From Methylobacterium sp. W2 (GTDB lineage Bacteria; Pseudomonadota; Alphaproteobacteria; Rhizobiales; Beijerinckiaceae): 64,000 nucleotides of DNA. Location of the stretch: the NCBI RefSeq assembly GCF_020662345.1, contig NZ_VMOA01000010.1, forward strand, positions 1-64,000, written 5' to 3'. Every line of letters begins with the position of its first letter. Positions within the stretch are counted from its first letter, which is position 1. Positions 25,175 to 33,501 of the stretch are shown here, in pieces. The translations under genes were made by a program, and so were the position numbers. Under the pieces are notes generated by a model, which was not told the origin of the DNA, searched no databases, and saw only the letters and a program-made list of their open reading frames with translations.

Positions 25175-25861
25175 TCAGTACTGCGCGCGCATGATCGTCT
25201 CGGAGACAAGCTTGATGGGCTTTCCGCGTCCCATCATGATCGCCGCGCGGGATTGCTCCGGATCGGACTCGAACCGAGTGCGCACCCATGAGACGAGGAA
25301 CTTCAGGTATTCCGAGCCGATGAGCCTTGCCGTTCCGGGGTGACGCCACCAGCGATCGGCGTCGAAGCCTTCCGCGATCACGGGGTGGGGAAGGACGCGA
25401 TCTTTGCCCATCAGCGCGTGGTCCAGCTCCACCAGAGTTCGGGGCATGTGGTAGTTCGAGGTGACCACCGCGACGGTGTTGAACCGGTGCTGGCGCATCC
25501 AGCGCCGGGTCTCGATGGCGTTGCCGATCGTGTTGCGTGCCCGGTAATCGAGATCGACGCAGCACTCGATCCAGTGGCGCTGGCTCGGGTTGAGCCGGGC
25601 GATCTCGTCGCGGCTCGTGCGCTCGTTGACGCCGGTGATCAGCAGGCGCCGGCCATAACCGCCGGCAAGCAGGTCGATGGCGTCGCCGATACGCTGTGCG
25701 CCACCCGTGAGGACCACGATCCCGTCCGCCCGGCCGTCGAGCGTGCGCTCGTCGCGGGCAATTGACTCGGCGAAGATCAGGAACCCAGCGACCAGCGCCA
25801 GGGTGGCGACGGTACCGAGGCCGAGGGCGAGATAGCCGAGGCGCTTCAGTCTTGGAGACAT
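25175..25861 (-). CDS. YdcF-family (DUF218) membrane-anchored protein
   Basis: A 228-residue protein with one N-terminal transmembrane helix (LGYLALGLGTVATLALVAGFLIFA) and a periplasmic DUF218 domain: DGIVVLTGGAQRIGDAIDLLAGGYGRRLLITG, then YRARNTIGNAIETRRWM and VAVVTSNYHMPRTLVEL. DUF218 proteins (SanA/YdcF/ElyC) act in envelope or peptidoglycan-precursor functions and bind nucleotides in some cases. The start at 25861 has an AAGGGTG site just upstream; upstream in-frame Met codons lack one. It lies next to ftsX on the same strand, 270 bases upstream of its end, and may share a cell-envelope role. Confidence 0.9.
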   Translation of the reverse strand: MSPRLKRLGYLALGLGTVATLALVAGFLIFAESIARDERTLDGRADGIVVLTGGAQRIGDAIDLLAGGYGRRLLITGVNERTSRDEIARLNPSQRHWIECCVDLDYRARNTIGNAIETRRWMRQHRFNTVAVVTSNYHMPRTLVELDHALMGKDRVLPHPVIAEGFDADRWWRHPGTARLIGSEYLKFLVSWVRTRFESDPEQSRAAIMMGRGKPIKLVSETIMRAQY

Positions 25862-26131
25862 CACCCTTGCGATCCGTGCGGGGGGCACCGACGATTCCAT
25901 CCAACCGCGTGGCCAGACCCAACCGAACGCCTCCAGCGGGCGAGTGGTGCCAAGTCCTGACATCCGCGTGGCCATTCTCCGAAGGTAGTGCCGAATGCGG
26001 CATCCGCGAGGCGATACTTCCGCCTCCAAGGGTTTACGAATGGTTAACCCGATTCGGAGGCGACGTTCGAAATCCGTGAGATGTCAGGCTGAAGGACGGG
26101 AGAGGACGTGTCCCGCAGCCGAAAGCGAGGT

Positions 26132-27097
26132 TCAGCGCAAGAAGCGCCGGACCGTCAGCCGCGATACGATGCCGGTGACCACTGACGCGATGACGCCGAT
26201 GAGGAGGACGGCGGCGTAGCCACGCCAGCCGATATGGAAGGCGCCGAACAGGGCCTCGATCTCGTCTCCGGCCGGCCCCGACCGCCAGAGCTGGGCGAGC
26301 AGTCCCGCTAGCGCGAAGACCGCCAGTGCCAGGCACGAGCCAATGACGCCCCCGCGCAGGCCGAGGCGGAAGAAGCGGCGCTGGAAGGCGCGAGCGATGA
26401 AATCGTCGTTCGCGCCGACGAAGTGCAGCACCTCCACCACCTCCCGGTTGCCCGCCATGGCGCCGCGCGTGGCAAACACGACGGCGAGGCCGGTGGCGAT
26501 CAGCACGAGGGCGACGATGCCGATGCCGACGCCGACGAAAGTGTTGGCCATGGTCGAGAGCCGCTGAAGCCATAGGGCATGGTCGTCGAGGCTCGCCACC
26601 CCCGGCATGGCTTCGCCGAGCGCACTTCGCAGCCCCTTCAGGTCGGGGGCGGGGGAATCCGCGAGTTTCAGGGTCACGAGCCGCGGAACCGGCAGGTCGG
26701 AGAGGTCGAGGCCGCTGCCGAGCCAGGGCTCGAGCAGGCGTTCGGCCTCCGCCTTCGAGAAGATCCGCGTCGTAGCGATTCCGGGGGTCGCTTTCGCCAG
26801 CGCGTCGGCCTTGGCCACGTCGGCATCGATATCGCGGCCGGCGCTTGGCCTCACCTGGATCGTCACCTCCTGCGCGACGCTCCCCTGCCACTGGTCGGCG
26901 CTGGAGGCGACGATCTCCGCTGCCCCGGCACAGAGAGCCGCCAGGAAGGTCAGGATCGCGATAACGGCCGCGAGCGCCCGGCTCGCCGCCGAGTCGGTGG
27001 GGACGAGGGGGGCGTTGCGTCGCAGGGTCGCTGGAAGCGCCTCCTGATCGGGTGCGACAGGTAGCGAGGGATGCGGGGGTGGGCTTGCCTGGCCCAT
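26132..27097 (-). CDS. ftsX: Cell division ABC transporter permease FtsX
   Basis: FtsX (321 residues) is the membrane partner of FtsE; together they regulate peptidoglycan hydrolases at the division site. The topology is the expected four transmembrane helices: one near residues 40-62, then an extracytoplasmic domain (about 65-175), and three more (about 180-300: VGVGIGIVALVLIATGLAVVFA; VIGSCLALAVFALAGLLA; YAAVLLIGVIASVVTGIV). The cytoplasmic motif REVVEVLHFVGANDDFIARAF is characteristic of FtsX. Its ATG shares one base with the ftsE stop (TGATG). Confidence 0.95.
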   Translation of the reverse strand: MGQASPPPHPSLPVAPDQEALPATLRRNAPLVPTDSAASRALAAVIAILTFLAALCAGAAEIVASSADQWQGSVAQEVTIQVRPSAGRDIDADVAKADALAKATPGIATTRIFSKAEAERLLEPWLGSGLDLSDLPVPRLVTLKLADSPAPDLKGLRSALGEAMPGVASLDDHALWLQRLSTMANTFVGVGIGIVALVLIATGLAVVFATRGAMAGNREVVEVLHFVGANDDFIARAFQRRFFRLGLRGGVIGSCLALAVFALAGLLAQLWRSGPAGDEIEALFGAFHIGWRGYAAVLLIGVIASVVTGIVSRLTVRRFLR

Positions 27098-27795
27098 CAG
27101 CGTTCGATCTGCAGCCGGCCCTGACCCAGGACGAGCCGGGGGGCGTCGACGAGGTCCATCAGGGCGAAATCGTGGGTGGCGATCAGGACCGAGGTTCCGA
27201 GCCGGTTGAGTTCGATGAAAAGCCGCAGCAGCCGCCGGCCGAGGCCTGGATCGACGTTGCCGGTGGGTTCGTCGGCGAGGAGAAGGTCAGGCCGGGCGAT
27301 GAGCGCGCGGGCGATCGCCGCGCGCTGCTTCTCGCCGCCCGAGAGAAGCGGCGGTAGGACGTGCATGCGCTCGCCGAGACCGACCCAGCGTAGGAGTTCC
27401 ACCACCTCGGCGCGGTAGCTCGTCTCCGACCGGCCCTGGACGCGCAGCGGCAGGGCGACGTTCTCGTAGGTGGTCAGGTGGTCGAGCAGGCGGAAATCCT
27501 GGAATACGATGCCCATCCGCCTGCGCAGGCCGGTAAGCGCCTCGTTGGAGATGTCGCTGACTTCCTGTCCGAACACCGAGACCAGCCCCCGCGTCGGCCG
27601 CACCGAGAGCAGGATCAAGCGCAGCAAAGTGGTCTTCCCCGCGCCGGAGGGACCGGTGAGAAACTGGAACGAGCGCGGGGCGATCTGGAAGCTCACGTCG
27701 CTCAGCACTTCCGGCCCGAGGCCGTAGCGCATGCCCACATTCTCGAACTGGACAACGGGCTCTTCGACGCCCGAAAGGAGGCTGTCACCCGTCAC
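27097..27795 (-). CDS. ftsE: Cell division ATP-binding protein FtsE
   Basis: FtsE (232 residues from a GTG start) is the ABC ATPase of FtsEX. It opens VVQFENVGMRYGLGPEVLSDVSF and has Walker A GPSGAGKTT, Q-loop VFQDFRLLDHLTTYENVALPL, signature LSGGEKQR, Walker B LLLADEPTGNVD and the H-loop ATHDF. The start is uncertain: the GTG at 27795 is the best placed upstream of the first strand, but its Shine-Dalgarno is weak. It overlaps ftsX. The divergent MJ0042-type gene next to it is the usual neighbour in alphaproteobacteria. Confidence 0.96.
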   Translation of the reverse strand: MTGDSLLSGVEEPVVQFENVGMRYGLGPEVLSDVSFQIAPRSFQFLTGPSGAGKTTLLRLILLSVRPTRGLVSVFGQEVSDISNEALTGLRRRMGIVFQDFRLLDHLTTYENVALPLRVQGRSETSYRAEVVELLRWVGLGERMHVLPPLLSGGEKQRAAIARALIARPDLLLADEPTGNVDPGLGRRLLRLFIELNRLGTSVLIATHDFALMDLVDAPRLVLGQGRLQIER

Positions 27796-27952
27796 GCGAG
27801 ATGCCCAGATCCGTCGATGCCCAATTCTGCTGACAAGCGTGTGCTCCCATTCTGCTGCTTCATGAAGGATTAACCGCTCTCGGCGATGACGGTGTGAGTC
27901 TTTTTCACCGAACCGGCAACTGCCGATCGCGAATTCGAGGCGCCATGTCGCC

Positions 27953-28732
27953 ATGCTGATCGTCTGTCCGTCCTGCGCAAGCGAATACGACATCGCCACC
28001 GACAGGGTCGGCGTCGAAGGCCGCTCGGTGCGCTGCGCCGCCTGTCGCGAAACCTGGTTCATCTCACCCGACGAGGTCGCCGCGGCGCTGGCCGAGGAGA
28101 TGGCCGAAATTCAAGCGGCGATGGGCTCGGTGGAAGGGCGCGGCGAGGCGCAGGCCGATCTCGATGCATGGGAAGCGGCACTGGCCGAGGAGGCTCAGTC
28201 CGCAGCGGTGGATCCGGAGCCTGAGGATAACCCGGTCCGCAAGGCCCGCGGGCGGATTCCGCCGAAGAAGCGATGGGGCGCCCCGTCGCCGGCCGCCGCC
28301 TTCGGGCTCGCCCTGCTGGCGGGCATTCCCCTGGCGCTTCTCGCGCGCAGCACCGTGGTGCGAGCCATGCCCCAGAGCGCCGCGCTCTATGCCCGGATCG
28401 GCATGCCGGTGAACCTGCGCGGCATCGAGATCCGCGATCTTGCGGCATTCCAGACCCAGGGCGAGGGTGCTGCCTCCCAACTCATCGTCGAGGGTGACAT
28501 CGTCGGCGTAGCGGGCGGCACAGTACCGGTGCCACCGATCGAGGTGGAGGTGCGGGACGGGCGGGACCAGACCATCTACCGCTGGACCGTGGCGCCGCCT
28601 CGCTCCAGTCTTGAGGATCGCGAGACGGCCCGGTTCCGGGCGAGTTTGTCGGCTCCTCCGGCGCAGGGGCGCACGATCAAGGTCGGATTCGCGCCGGAAC
28701 GCGGGATGCCCGAGGCGGATGCGACACGCTAA
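27953..28732 (+). CDS. MJ0042-type zinc-ribbon membrane protein (DUF3426-like)
   Basis: A 259-residue protein with an N-terminal zinc ribbon (MLIVCPSCASEYDI and VRCAACRETW: two CxxC pairs), an acidic Glu/Ala-rich linker, one transmembrane helix (AAFGLALLAGIPLALLARS, about residues 114-132) and a periplasmic beta-rich domain (VNLRGIEIRDLAAFQTQGEGAASQLIVEGDIVG). This is the common zinc-ribbon/DUF3426 architecture next to ftsE in alphaproteobacteria. Its role is unknown; a cell-envelope or sensor function is likely. It is divergent from ftsE. Confidence 0.9.
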   Translation: MLIVCPSCASEYDIATDRVGVEGRSVRCAACRETWFISPDEVAAALAEEMAEIQAAMGSVEGRGEAQADLDAWEAALAEEAQSAAVDPEPEDNPVRKARGRIPPKKRWGAPSPAAAFGLALLAGIPLALLARSTVVRAMPQSAALYARIGMPVNLRGIEIRDLAAFQTQGEGAASQLIVEGDIVGVAGGTVPVPPIEVEVRDGRDQTIYRWTVAPPRSSLEDRETARFRASLSAPPAQGRTIKVGFAPERGMPEADATR

Positions 28733-28803
28733 ATGTGCGCCATCGAGCGTCCCTTCGAGCGAAATCCGATGCCAGCCGCGTCCGCTCGTGATAGGGAGAT
28801 CGC

Positions 28804-29373
28804 ATGACTAGTCCGACCCGACGCGTGCGCGTCCTCTTCGACGAAACCGCTATCGCGAACCGCAACGAGGAGCTGGCCGCGGCCATCGTCGCGGCCAAGC
28901 CCGAGAATCTCCTCGTCGTGGCGGTTCTCAAGGGAAGCTTCATGTTCGCGGCCGACCTGCTGAGGGCGCTGCACCGCTCCGGCCTGTCGCCGCAGGTCGA
29001 GTTCATCCACCTGTCGAGCTATCGCAGCGGCACGGTGTCCTCGGGGCAGGTGGAGATCCTGCGCGACGTGGAGAGCGAGGTTCGCGGCCGCGACGTCCTC
29101 CTCGTGGACGACATCCTGGAATCCGGACGCACCGTCGTCTTCGCCAAGGACCTGCTCATGGCGCGCGGCGCCAAGCGGGTTTTGACCGCCGTCCTGCTGG
29201 AGAAGCCGGGCAAACGGGCTGTGACCATCGATGCCGATTTCGTCGGATTCACCTGCCCCGATGTGTTCGTGGTGGGCTATGGCATGGATGTCGCCCACGA
29301 ATACAGGCAGCTCCCCTTCGTCGGCCTGGTCGACCACGTGAGCAGCGAGCCGGATCTGTTCGGCGGCACCTGA
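28804..29373 (+). CDS. hpt: Hypoxanthine phosphoribosyltransferase
   Basis: A 189-residue purine salvage enzyme that forms IMP (and probably GMP) from hypoxanthine (guanine) and PRPP. The PRPP-binding motif VLLVDDILESGRT is intact, as are VLKGSFMFAADLLRAL (PPi loop) and FIHLSSYRSGT (flexible loop). The C-terminal GFTCPDVFVVGYGMD contains the base-binding segment. GGGAG precedes the ATG. It lies 71 bases after the zinc-ribbon gene and could be co-transcribed with it. Confidence 0.96.
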   Translation: MTSPTRRVRVLFDETAIANRNEELAAAIVAAKPENLLVVAVLKGSFMFAADLLRALHRSGLSPQVEFIHLSSYRSGTVSSGQVEILRDVESEVRGRDVLLVDDILESGRTVVFAKDLLMARGAKRVLTAVLLEKPGKRAVTIDADFVGFTCPDVFVVGYGMDVAHEYRQLPFVGLVDHVSSEPDLFGGT

Positions 29374-29547
29374 GCCCGGACTCCAGGCAAGCGAAGCAGA
29401 CGATCAGACACACCCGTGACTTTAGGGCGACAATTGCGTGCGACCGGGTATCGCGGAACATTTGCGTATTATTTGATGCAAAACAGCGCTTGACATCGAG
29501 GCGAGGTCAAAGCGCAGTCTGGGCGATCCAGAAGAGATAAAGAGTTG

Positions 29548-29913
29548 ATGGCACGAATCCTCCTCGTTGACGATGAAGAGCCCGTGCGCGGCTTCCTGAA
29601 GCGGGGCCTGGAAATCGACGGGCATTCCGTCGTGACGGCGTCGGACGGGAGCGACGGGCTCGATCGACTGACGGAGGCGGATGGCGCATTCGATCTGATG
29701 CTCACCGATATCCGCATGCCGCTGATGGACGGCATCGCTCTCGCTCTCGCAGCCAAGCGCGATTTTCCCGACTTGACCATCCTCCTGATGACGGGGTTCG
29801 CCGACCAGCGCGAGCGGGCCCGTGGCCTCGACGCCATCGTCACCGACGTGCTGACGAAGCCTTTCTCGCTGGCGGACCTGCGCTCGACGGTGAAACGCGC
29901 GCTCGCCGCCTGA
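29548..29913 (+). CDS. Single-domain response regulator (CpdR-like)
   Basis: A 121-residue stand-alone receiver domain. The acidic pocket is LLVDDEEPVRGFL (residues 5-17), the phospho-acceptor Asp lies in LMLTDIRMPLMDGI, and the Thr and Lys of the switch are in LLMTGFAD and VLTKPFSLADL. There is no output domain. In alphaproteobacteria the same compact form is CpdR, which targets the CckA-ChpT phosphorelay to ClpXP proteolysis; the motif set here is compatible, but another single-domain regulator is possible. The start at 29548 (ATG) is preferred over the TTG one codon upstream. A TTGACA hexamer lies about 55 bases before the start and may be a promoter -35 box. Confidence 0.88.
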   Translation: MARILLVDDEEPVRGFLKRGLEIDGHSVVTASDGSDGLDRLTEADGAFDLMLTDIRMPLMDGIALALAAKRDFPDLTILLMTGFADQRERARGLDAIVTDVLTKPFSLADLRSTVKRALAA

Positions 29914-30009
29914 ACCGGCCGCACGGCCGCAAAATTTCTATGAAGCTTGGCCGCGGGTCCTTGCGTTGCTGAAGGGAGTGTTTCCTCCTTTCCTCGCGAC
30001 GAGTGCCCC

Positions 30010-31212
30010 ATGATGTCATCGACGACGACCCGCGCCGCCCTGACGGCGGTGCTCCTTTCCGGCACGATCGTCACTGGGGCCGTTGGGGCTGAAGCCCAGG
30101 CGGGTCCCGCCGCCGGCACACTCACCAAAGTGGCGAGCTTCGAGCATCAGGTCACCGGCGTCACCGTCTCCAAGGACGGCCGCGTCTTCGTCAATTTCCC
30201 GCGCTGGACCGAGGACAGCGCCGTCTCGGTCGCCGAGGTGAAGGACGGCCGGATCACACCTTTCCCCGATGCGGAGTGGAACGCGTGGCGCAATGCGCGC
30301 AAGGACGAGGTCTCAGCCGGTGACCATTGGATCTGCGTCCAGAGCGTGGTGGCCAGCCCGGACGGCAATCTCTGGGTGCTCGATCCGGCCGCGCCCGCCA
30401 TGGCGGCGGTGGTGAAGAACGGGCCGAAGCTCGTGGAGATCGACCTCAAGACCAACAGGCCCGCCCGCACCATCGCCTTCGACGAGGCGGTGGCCCCGCA
30501 AGGCTCTTACCTCAACGACGTCCGCTTCTCACCGGATGGAAAGACGGCCTACATCACCGACTCGGGCGCGAGTGGTGCCCTCGTCGTGGTCGATCTCGCC
30601 AGCGGCAAGGCCCGCCGCCTCCTCGACGGCGATCCGACGACCCAGCCCGACAAGACGGTGACCGTGACCTACGAGGGCAAGCCCCTGAAGCGTCCCGATG
30701 GGCGCGGCGTGGAATTCGCTGCCGACGGCATCGCCCTCTCGCCCGATGGCGGCACCCTCTACTGGCAAGCGATCAAGGGGCGGACCCTCTACAGCCTGCC
30801 GACCTCCGCGCTCACCGGCTGGCTGACGTCGTCGCTCGTGCCGGAGGCACTCAGCGACAGGAGCCTCTCGGGCAAGGTGGAGACGGTGGGCGAGAACGGC
30901 CCGGCGGATGGCCTCATCATCTCGCGCAAGGATGGGCGGATGTACGTCACCTCGCCCCAGGACGATTCGATCAAGGTCCGCGATTTGTCCGCCAAGGGCT
31001 CCGCCCTCACGACACTGGTGCAGGACAAGCGCCTGCGCTGGCCCGACACCTTTGCCGAGGGACCGGACGGAACCCTCTACGTGACGACCTCACGCATCCA
31101 GGATTCGGCCTTCTACAAACCCGACGCCCCTGCGGCCCTGCCCACCGACCTGTGGAGCATCAAGCCCTCGGCGAGCGATGCCACCGGCTCGATGAGCCCA
31201 TCCGCCCGCTGA
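30010..31212 (+). CDS. Exported Yellow/major royal jelly protein-like beta-propeller (first copy)
   Basis: A 400-residue protein with a Sec signal peptide (residues 1-29, ending AEAQA). The mature part carries the Yellow/MRJP family pattern: VSKDGRVFVNFPRWT, a SVVASPDGNLWVLDP segment, LNDVRFSPDGKTAYITDSG, DGIALSPDGGTLYWQAIKGRTLYSLPT and RWPDTFAEGPDGTLYVTTSR. This is a six-bladed beta-propeller; in bacteria its substrate is unknown. It is the first of three same-strand propeller genes with short gaps (68 and 32 bases), so they form a probable operon. A paralogue is the third gene. Confidence 0.92.
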   Translation: MMSSTTTRAALTAVLLSGTIVTGAVGAEAQAGPAAGTLTKVASFEHQVTGVTVSKDGRVFVNFPRWTEDSAVSVAEVKDGRITPFPDAEWNAWRNARKDEVSAGDHWICVQSVVASPDGNLWVLDPAAPAMAAVVKNGPKLVEIDLKTNRPARTIAFDEAVAPQGSYLNDVRFSPDGKTAYITDSGASGALVVVDLASGKARRLLDGDPTTQPDKTVTVTYEGKPLKRPDGRGVEFAADGIALSPDGGTLYWQAIKGRTLYSLPTSALTGWLTSSLVPEALSDRSLSGKVETVGENGPADGLIISRKDGRMYVTSPQDDSIKVRDLSAKGSALTTLVQDKRLRWPDTFAEGPDGTLYVTTSRIQDSAFYKPDAPAALPTDLWSIKPSASDATGSMSPSAR

Positions 31213-31280
31213 GACCGAAGGCCCGGCCTGTCGGCGAGACCGGCCGGGCATTGCCGCCGCCCTCCGTCACGAGCTTTTCC

Positions 31281-32252
31281 ATGCGCCGACGCGACATCCT
31301 CTACGGCCTTGCCGCATCCGGTCTCTGGAGCGGCCACGCCTCAGCGGCTCCGATCCTTCGTTCGGACGATCCCCGGTTCGCCGAACTGGTCGATCCGTCC
31401 GCCCGGCCGGTGACCCTCTATCACGAGGGTCGGTGGTGCGAAGGCCTGTGCTGGGCGCCGCATCTCGGGGGCCTCATCGTCAGCGACGTGCGGTCGAACC
31501 GCATGCTGGTGATTGGGGAGAACGGCCGAGTGACGCCGTTCCGCGATCCGTCCAACAATGCGAACGGCAACATCCTCGATGCCGAAGGACGTCTCGTCAC
31601 CTGCGAGCACCGGACCCGTCGCGTCGTCCGCCGCGAGCCTGACGGGACGATGACGGTGCTGGCAGATTCTTATGGCGGCAAGCCCCTGAACTCGCCCAAC
31701 GACGCGGCGCTCGCGCTGGACGGAGCGATCTGGTTCACCGATCCCGTCTTCGGCATCACGGTACCGGATGAAGGTATTCAGGCGGTGCCGGTCCAATCTG
31801 CGAGGCGGGTCTATCGGATCGATCCGGCCGGCGAGGTCCAGGGCATGACCGATGCCGTCGGCCAGCCCAACGGCATCGCCTTCGCGCCCGACGGCCACAC
31901 GCTCTACGTCACGGAGACCAGTGCCGCCCTGGACAATGCGGAAGGCGCGCGCGCCATCCTCGCCTTCCCTGTGAAGGACCGGCGCCTCGGCGAGCCACGG
32001 GTCGTCGCCTCGCTCGATGCCGGTGCTCCGGACGGTCTCGCCATTGATGAGGCCGGGCGGATCTACGCCGCCTGTGCCGACGGCGTGCGCATCTACCTGC
32101 CCGACGGGACGCTGCTCGGCCGGATCGCCACGGCGACGCCGGCCTCCAACGTCGAGTTCGGTGGGGCGGACGGGCATCGCCTCTTCATCTCGGCCGGCTC
32201 CGTGGTGGCCGCCATCGATCTCAAGGTCCGGGGCGCGGCAAAAGCCGGCTGA
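31281..32252 (+). CDS. Exported SMP-30/gluconolactonase-like protein
   Basis: A 323-residue protein with a twin-arginine-type leader (MRRRDILYGLAASGLWSG) and an SMP-30/gluconolaconase/LRE domain: EGLCWAPHLGGLIVSDV near residue 50, NILDAEGRLVTCEHRTRRV, SPNDAALALDGAIWFTDPVFG (with the metal-binding Asn-Asp pair) and PNGIAFAPDGHTLYVTETS. Family members are calcium-dependent lactonases that open sugar lactones. It sits between two Yellow/MRJP-like genes, so the three proteins may work in sequence in the periplasm on the same substrate. Tat export would mean folding before secretion. Confidence 0.93.
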   Translation: MRRRDILYGLAASGLWSGHASAAPILRSDDPRFAELVDPSARPVTLYHEGRWCEGLCWAPHLGGLIVSDVRSNRMLVIGENGRVTPFRDPSNNANGNILDAEGRLVTCEHRTRRVVRREPDGTMTVLADSYGGKPLNSPNDAALALDGAIWFTDPVFGITVPDEGIQAVPVQSARRVYRIDPAGEVQGMTDAVGQPNGIAFAPDGHTLYVTETSAALDNAEGARAILAFPVKDRRLGEPRVVASLDAGAPDGLAIDEAGRIYAACADGVRIYLPDGTLLGRIATATPASNVEFGGADGHRLFISAGSVVAAIDLKVRGAAKAG

Positions 32253-32284
32253 CCGATTTCATTTTCTCCAGGATTGCAGCATAC

Positions 32285-33475
32285 ATGACCCTCGCTCGAC
32301 GTGACATGCTGGCGGCCGGCCTCGCCGGATTTGCCTCCCTGAGCAGCCAAGCCTCCGCGGCTGAGGGAGGCTCCCCCCCTACGGCATCCGGCAAGACGGT
32401 TGCCAGCGATCCAGGGGTGCCGGGACTTGAACTCGCCATGGCGGCGGATGCGCCCTCGAACCCCACTGGCCTCACCGTGTCGCGGAGCGGCCGCATCTTC
32501 GTGATGATGCCGCGCTTCAACGCCAAGGTGCCCTTCACCCTCGGCGAAGTCATGCCGGATGGGAGCGTGGCGCCCTATCCCGACGAGACCACCAACCAGC
32601 CCGATGCGAAGCACGCCCAGACCCGTCTGCTGCATGTCCCCAATGGGGTGATGGACCGGGACGACAAGCTCTGGGTTCTTGATGCCGGACTGCCGGACGG
32701 CGCGGGCCCGCCCATGCCGGGTGGTGCCAAGCTCGTCCAGATCGATCTCACCAGCAACCGCATCGTCCGCGTCGTTCCGCTGGAGGCCGCCGTCACCGCG
32801 ACCTCCTCGCTCAACGACCTGCGAGTCGATATCCGCGACGGCCGGGCGGTGGCCTTCATCACCGACCAGGGCCAGGACGGGCACGGCGCGATCCTGGCGG
32901 TGGACCTCGCCAGCGGCCGCGTCGTCCGGCGCCTCGCCGAGCATGCCAGCACCGAATCCCAAAAAGGCATCGTCAAGATCGTCGAGAACCGCCAGATCCT
33001 CCAGCGAAAGGCCGAAGGGCCGCCGCGCCCGGTGCAGGGTGGCGCCAACGGCATTGCCCTCAGCCCCGACGGCCGACGCCTCTACTACGCGCCCCTCATG
33101 GGCCGGCGGCTCTATGCGGTGGAGACCGCTCTGCTCCTCGACCCGGCGGTGTCCGATGCCGAGGTCGCCGCCGCCGTGGAGGATCTCGGCGAGAAGGGTA
33201 TGACTGGCGGCCTCATCGCGGATTCGAAGGACCGCGTGTATCTCGCCCTGCAGGAGCATAACGCGGTCGGCCGGCGCGAGACCGACGGCACCGTCACCAT
33301 CCTCGCCACCGATCCCCGGCTGATCTGGGCCGACACGTTCTGGATCACCCCTGACCGTTGGCTCTACATCACCGCCGCGCAGGTCAATCGGAGCCCGGAC
33401 TACAACAACGGCCGCGACATGCGGCAGCCTCCCTACGCCATCCTCAGGATGCGCATCGACGCCGACCCGGCCTGA
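32285..33475 (+). CDS. Exported Yellow/major royal jelly protein-like beta-propeller (second copy)
   Basis: A 396-residue paralogue of the first propeller gene of this cluster. It begins MTLARRDMLAAGLAGFASL, a twin-arginine leader (the first copy has a plain Sec leader). The MRJP pattern repeats: TVSRSGRIFVMMPRFN, KLWVLDAGLPDGAG, SLNDLRVDIRDGRAVAFITDQG, NGIALSPDGRRLYYAPLMGRRLYAVET and LIWADTFWITPDRWLYITAAQ. It lacks obvious enzymatic residues known to me. It ends 27 bases from the convergent histidine kinase gene. Confidence 0.92.
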   Translation: MTLARRDMLAAGLAGFASLSSQASAAEGGSPPTASGKTVASDPGVPGLELAMAADAPSNPTGLTVSRSGRIFVMMPRFNAKVPFTLGEVMPDGSVAPYPDETTNQPDAKHAQTRLLHVPNGVMDRDDKLWVLDAGLPDGAGPPMPGGAKLVQIDLTSNRIVRVVPLEAAVTATSSLNDLRVDIRDGRAVAFITDQGQDGHGAILAVDLASGRVVRRLAEHASTESQKGIVKIVENRQILQRKAEGPPRPVQGGANGIALSPDGRRLYYAPLMGRRLYAVETALLLDPAVSDAEVAAAVEDLGEKGMTGGLIADSKDRVYLALQEHNAVGRRETDGTVTILATDPRLIWADTFWITPDRWLYITAAQVNRSPDYNNGRDMRQPPYAILRMRIDADPA

Positions 33476-33501
33476 TACGGCGTCCCCGCCCGGTCGTATG
33501 A

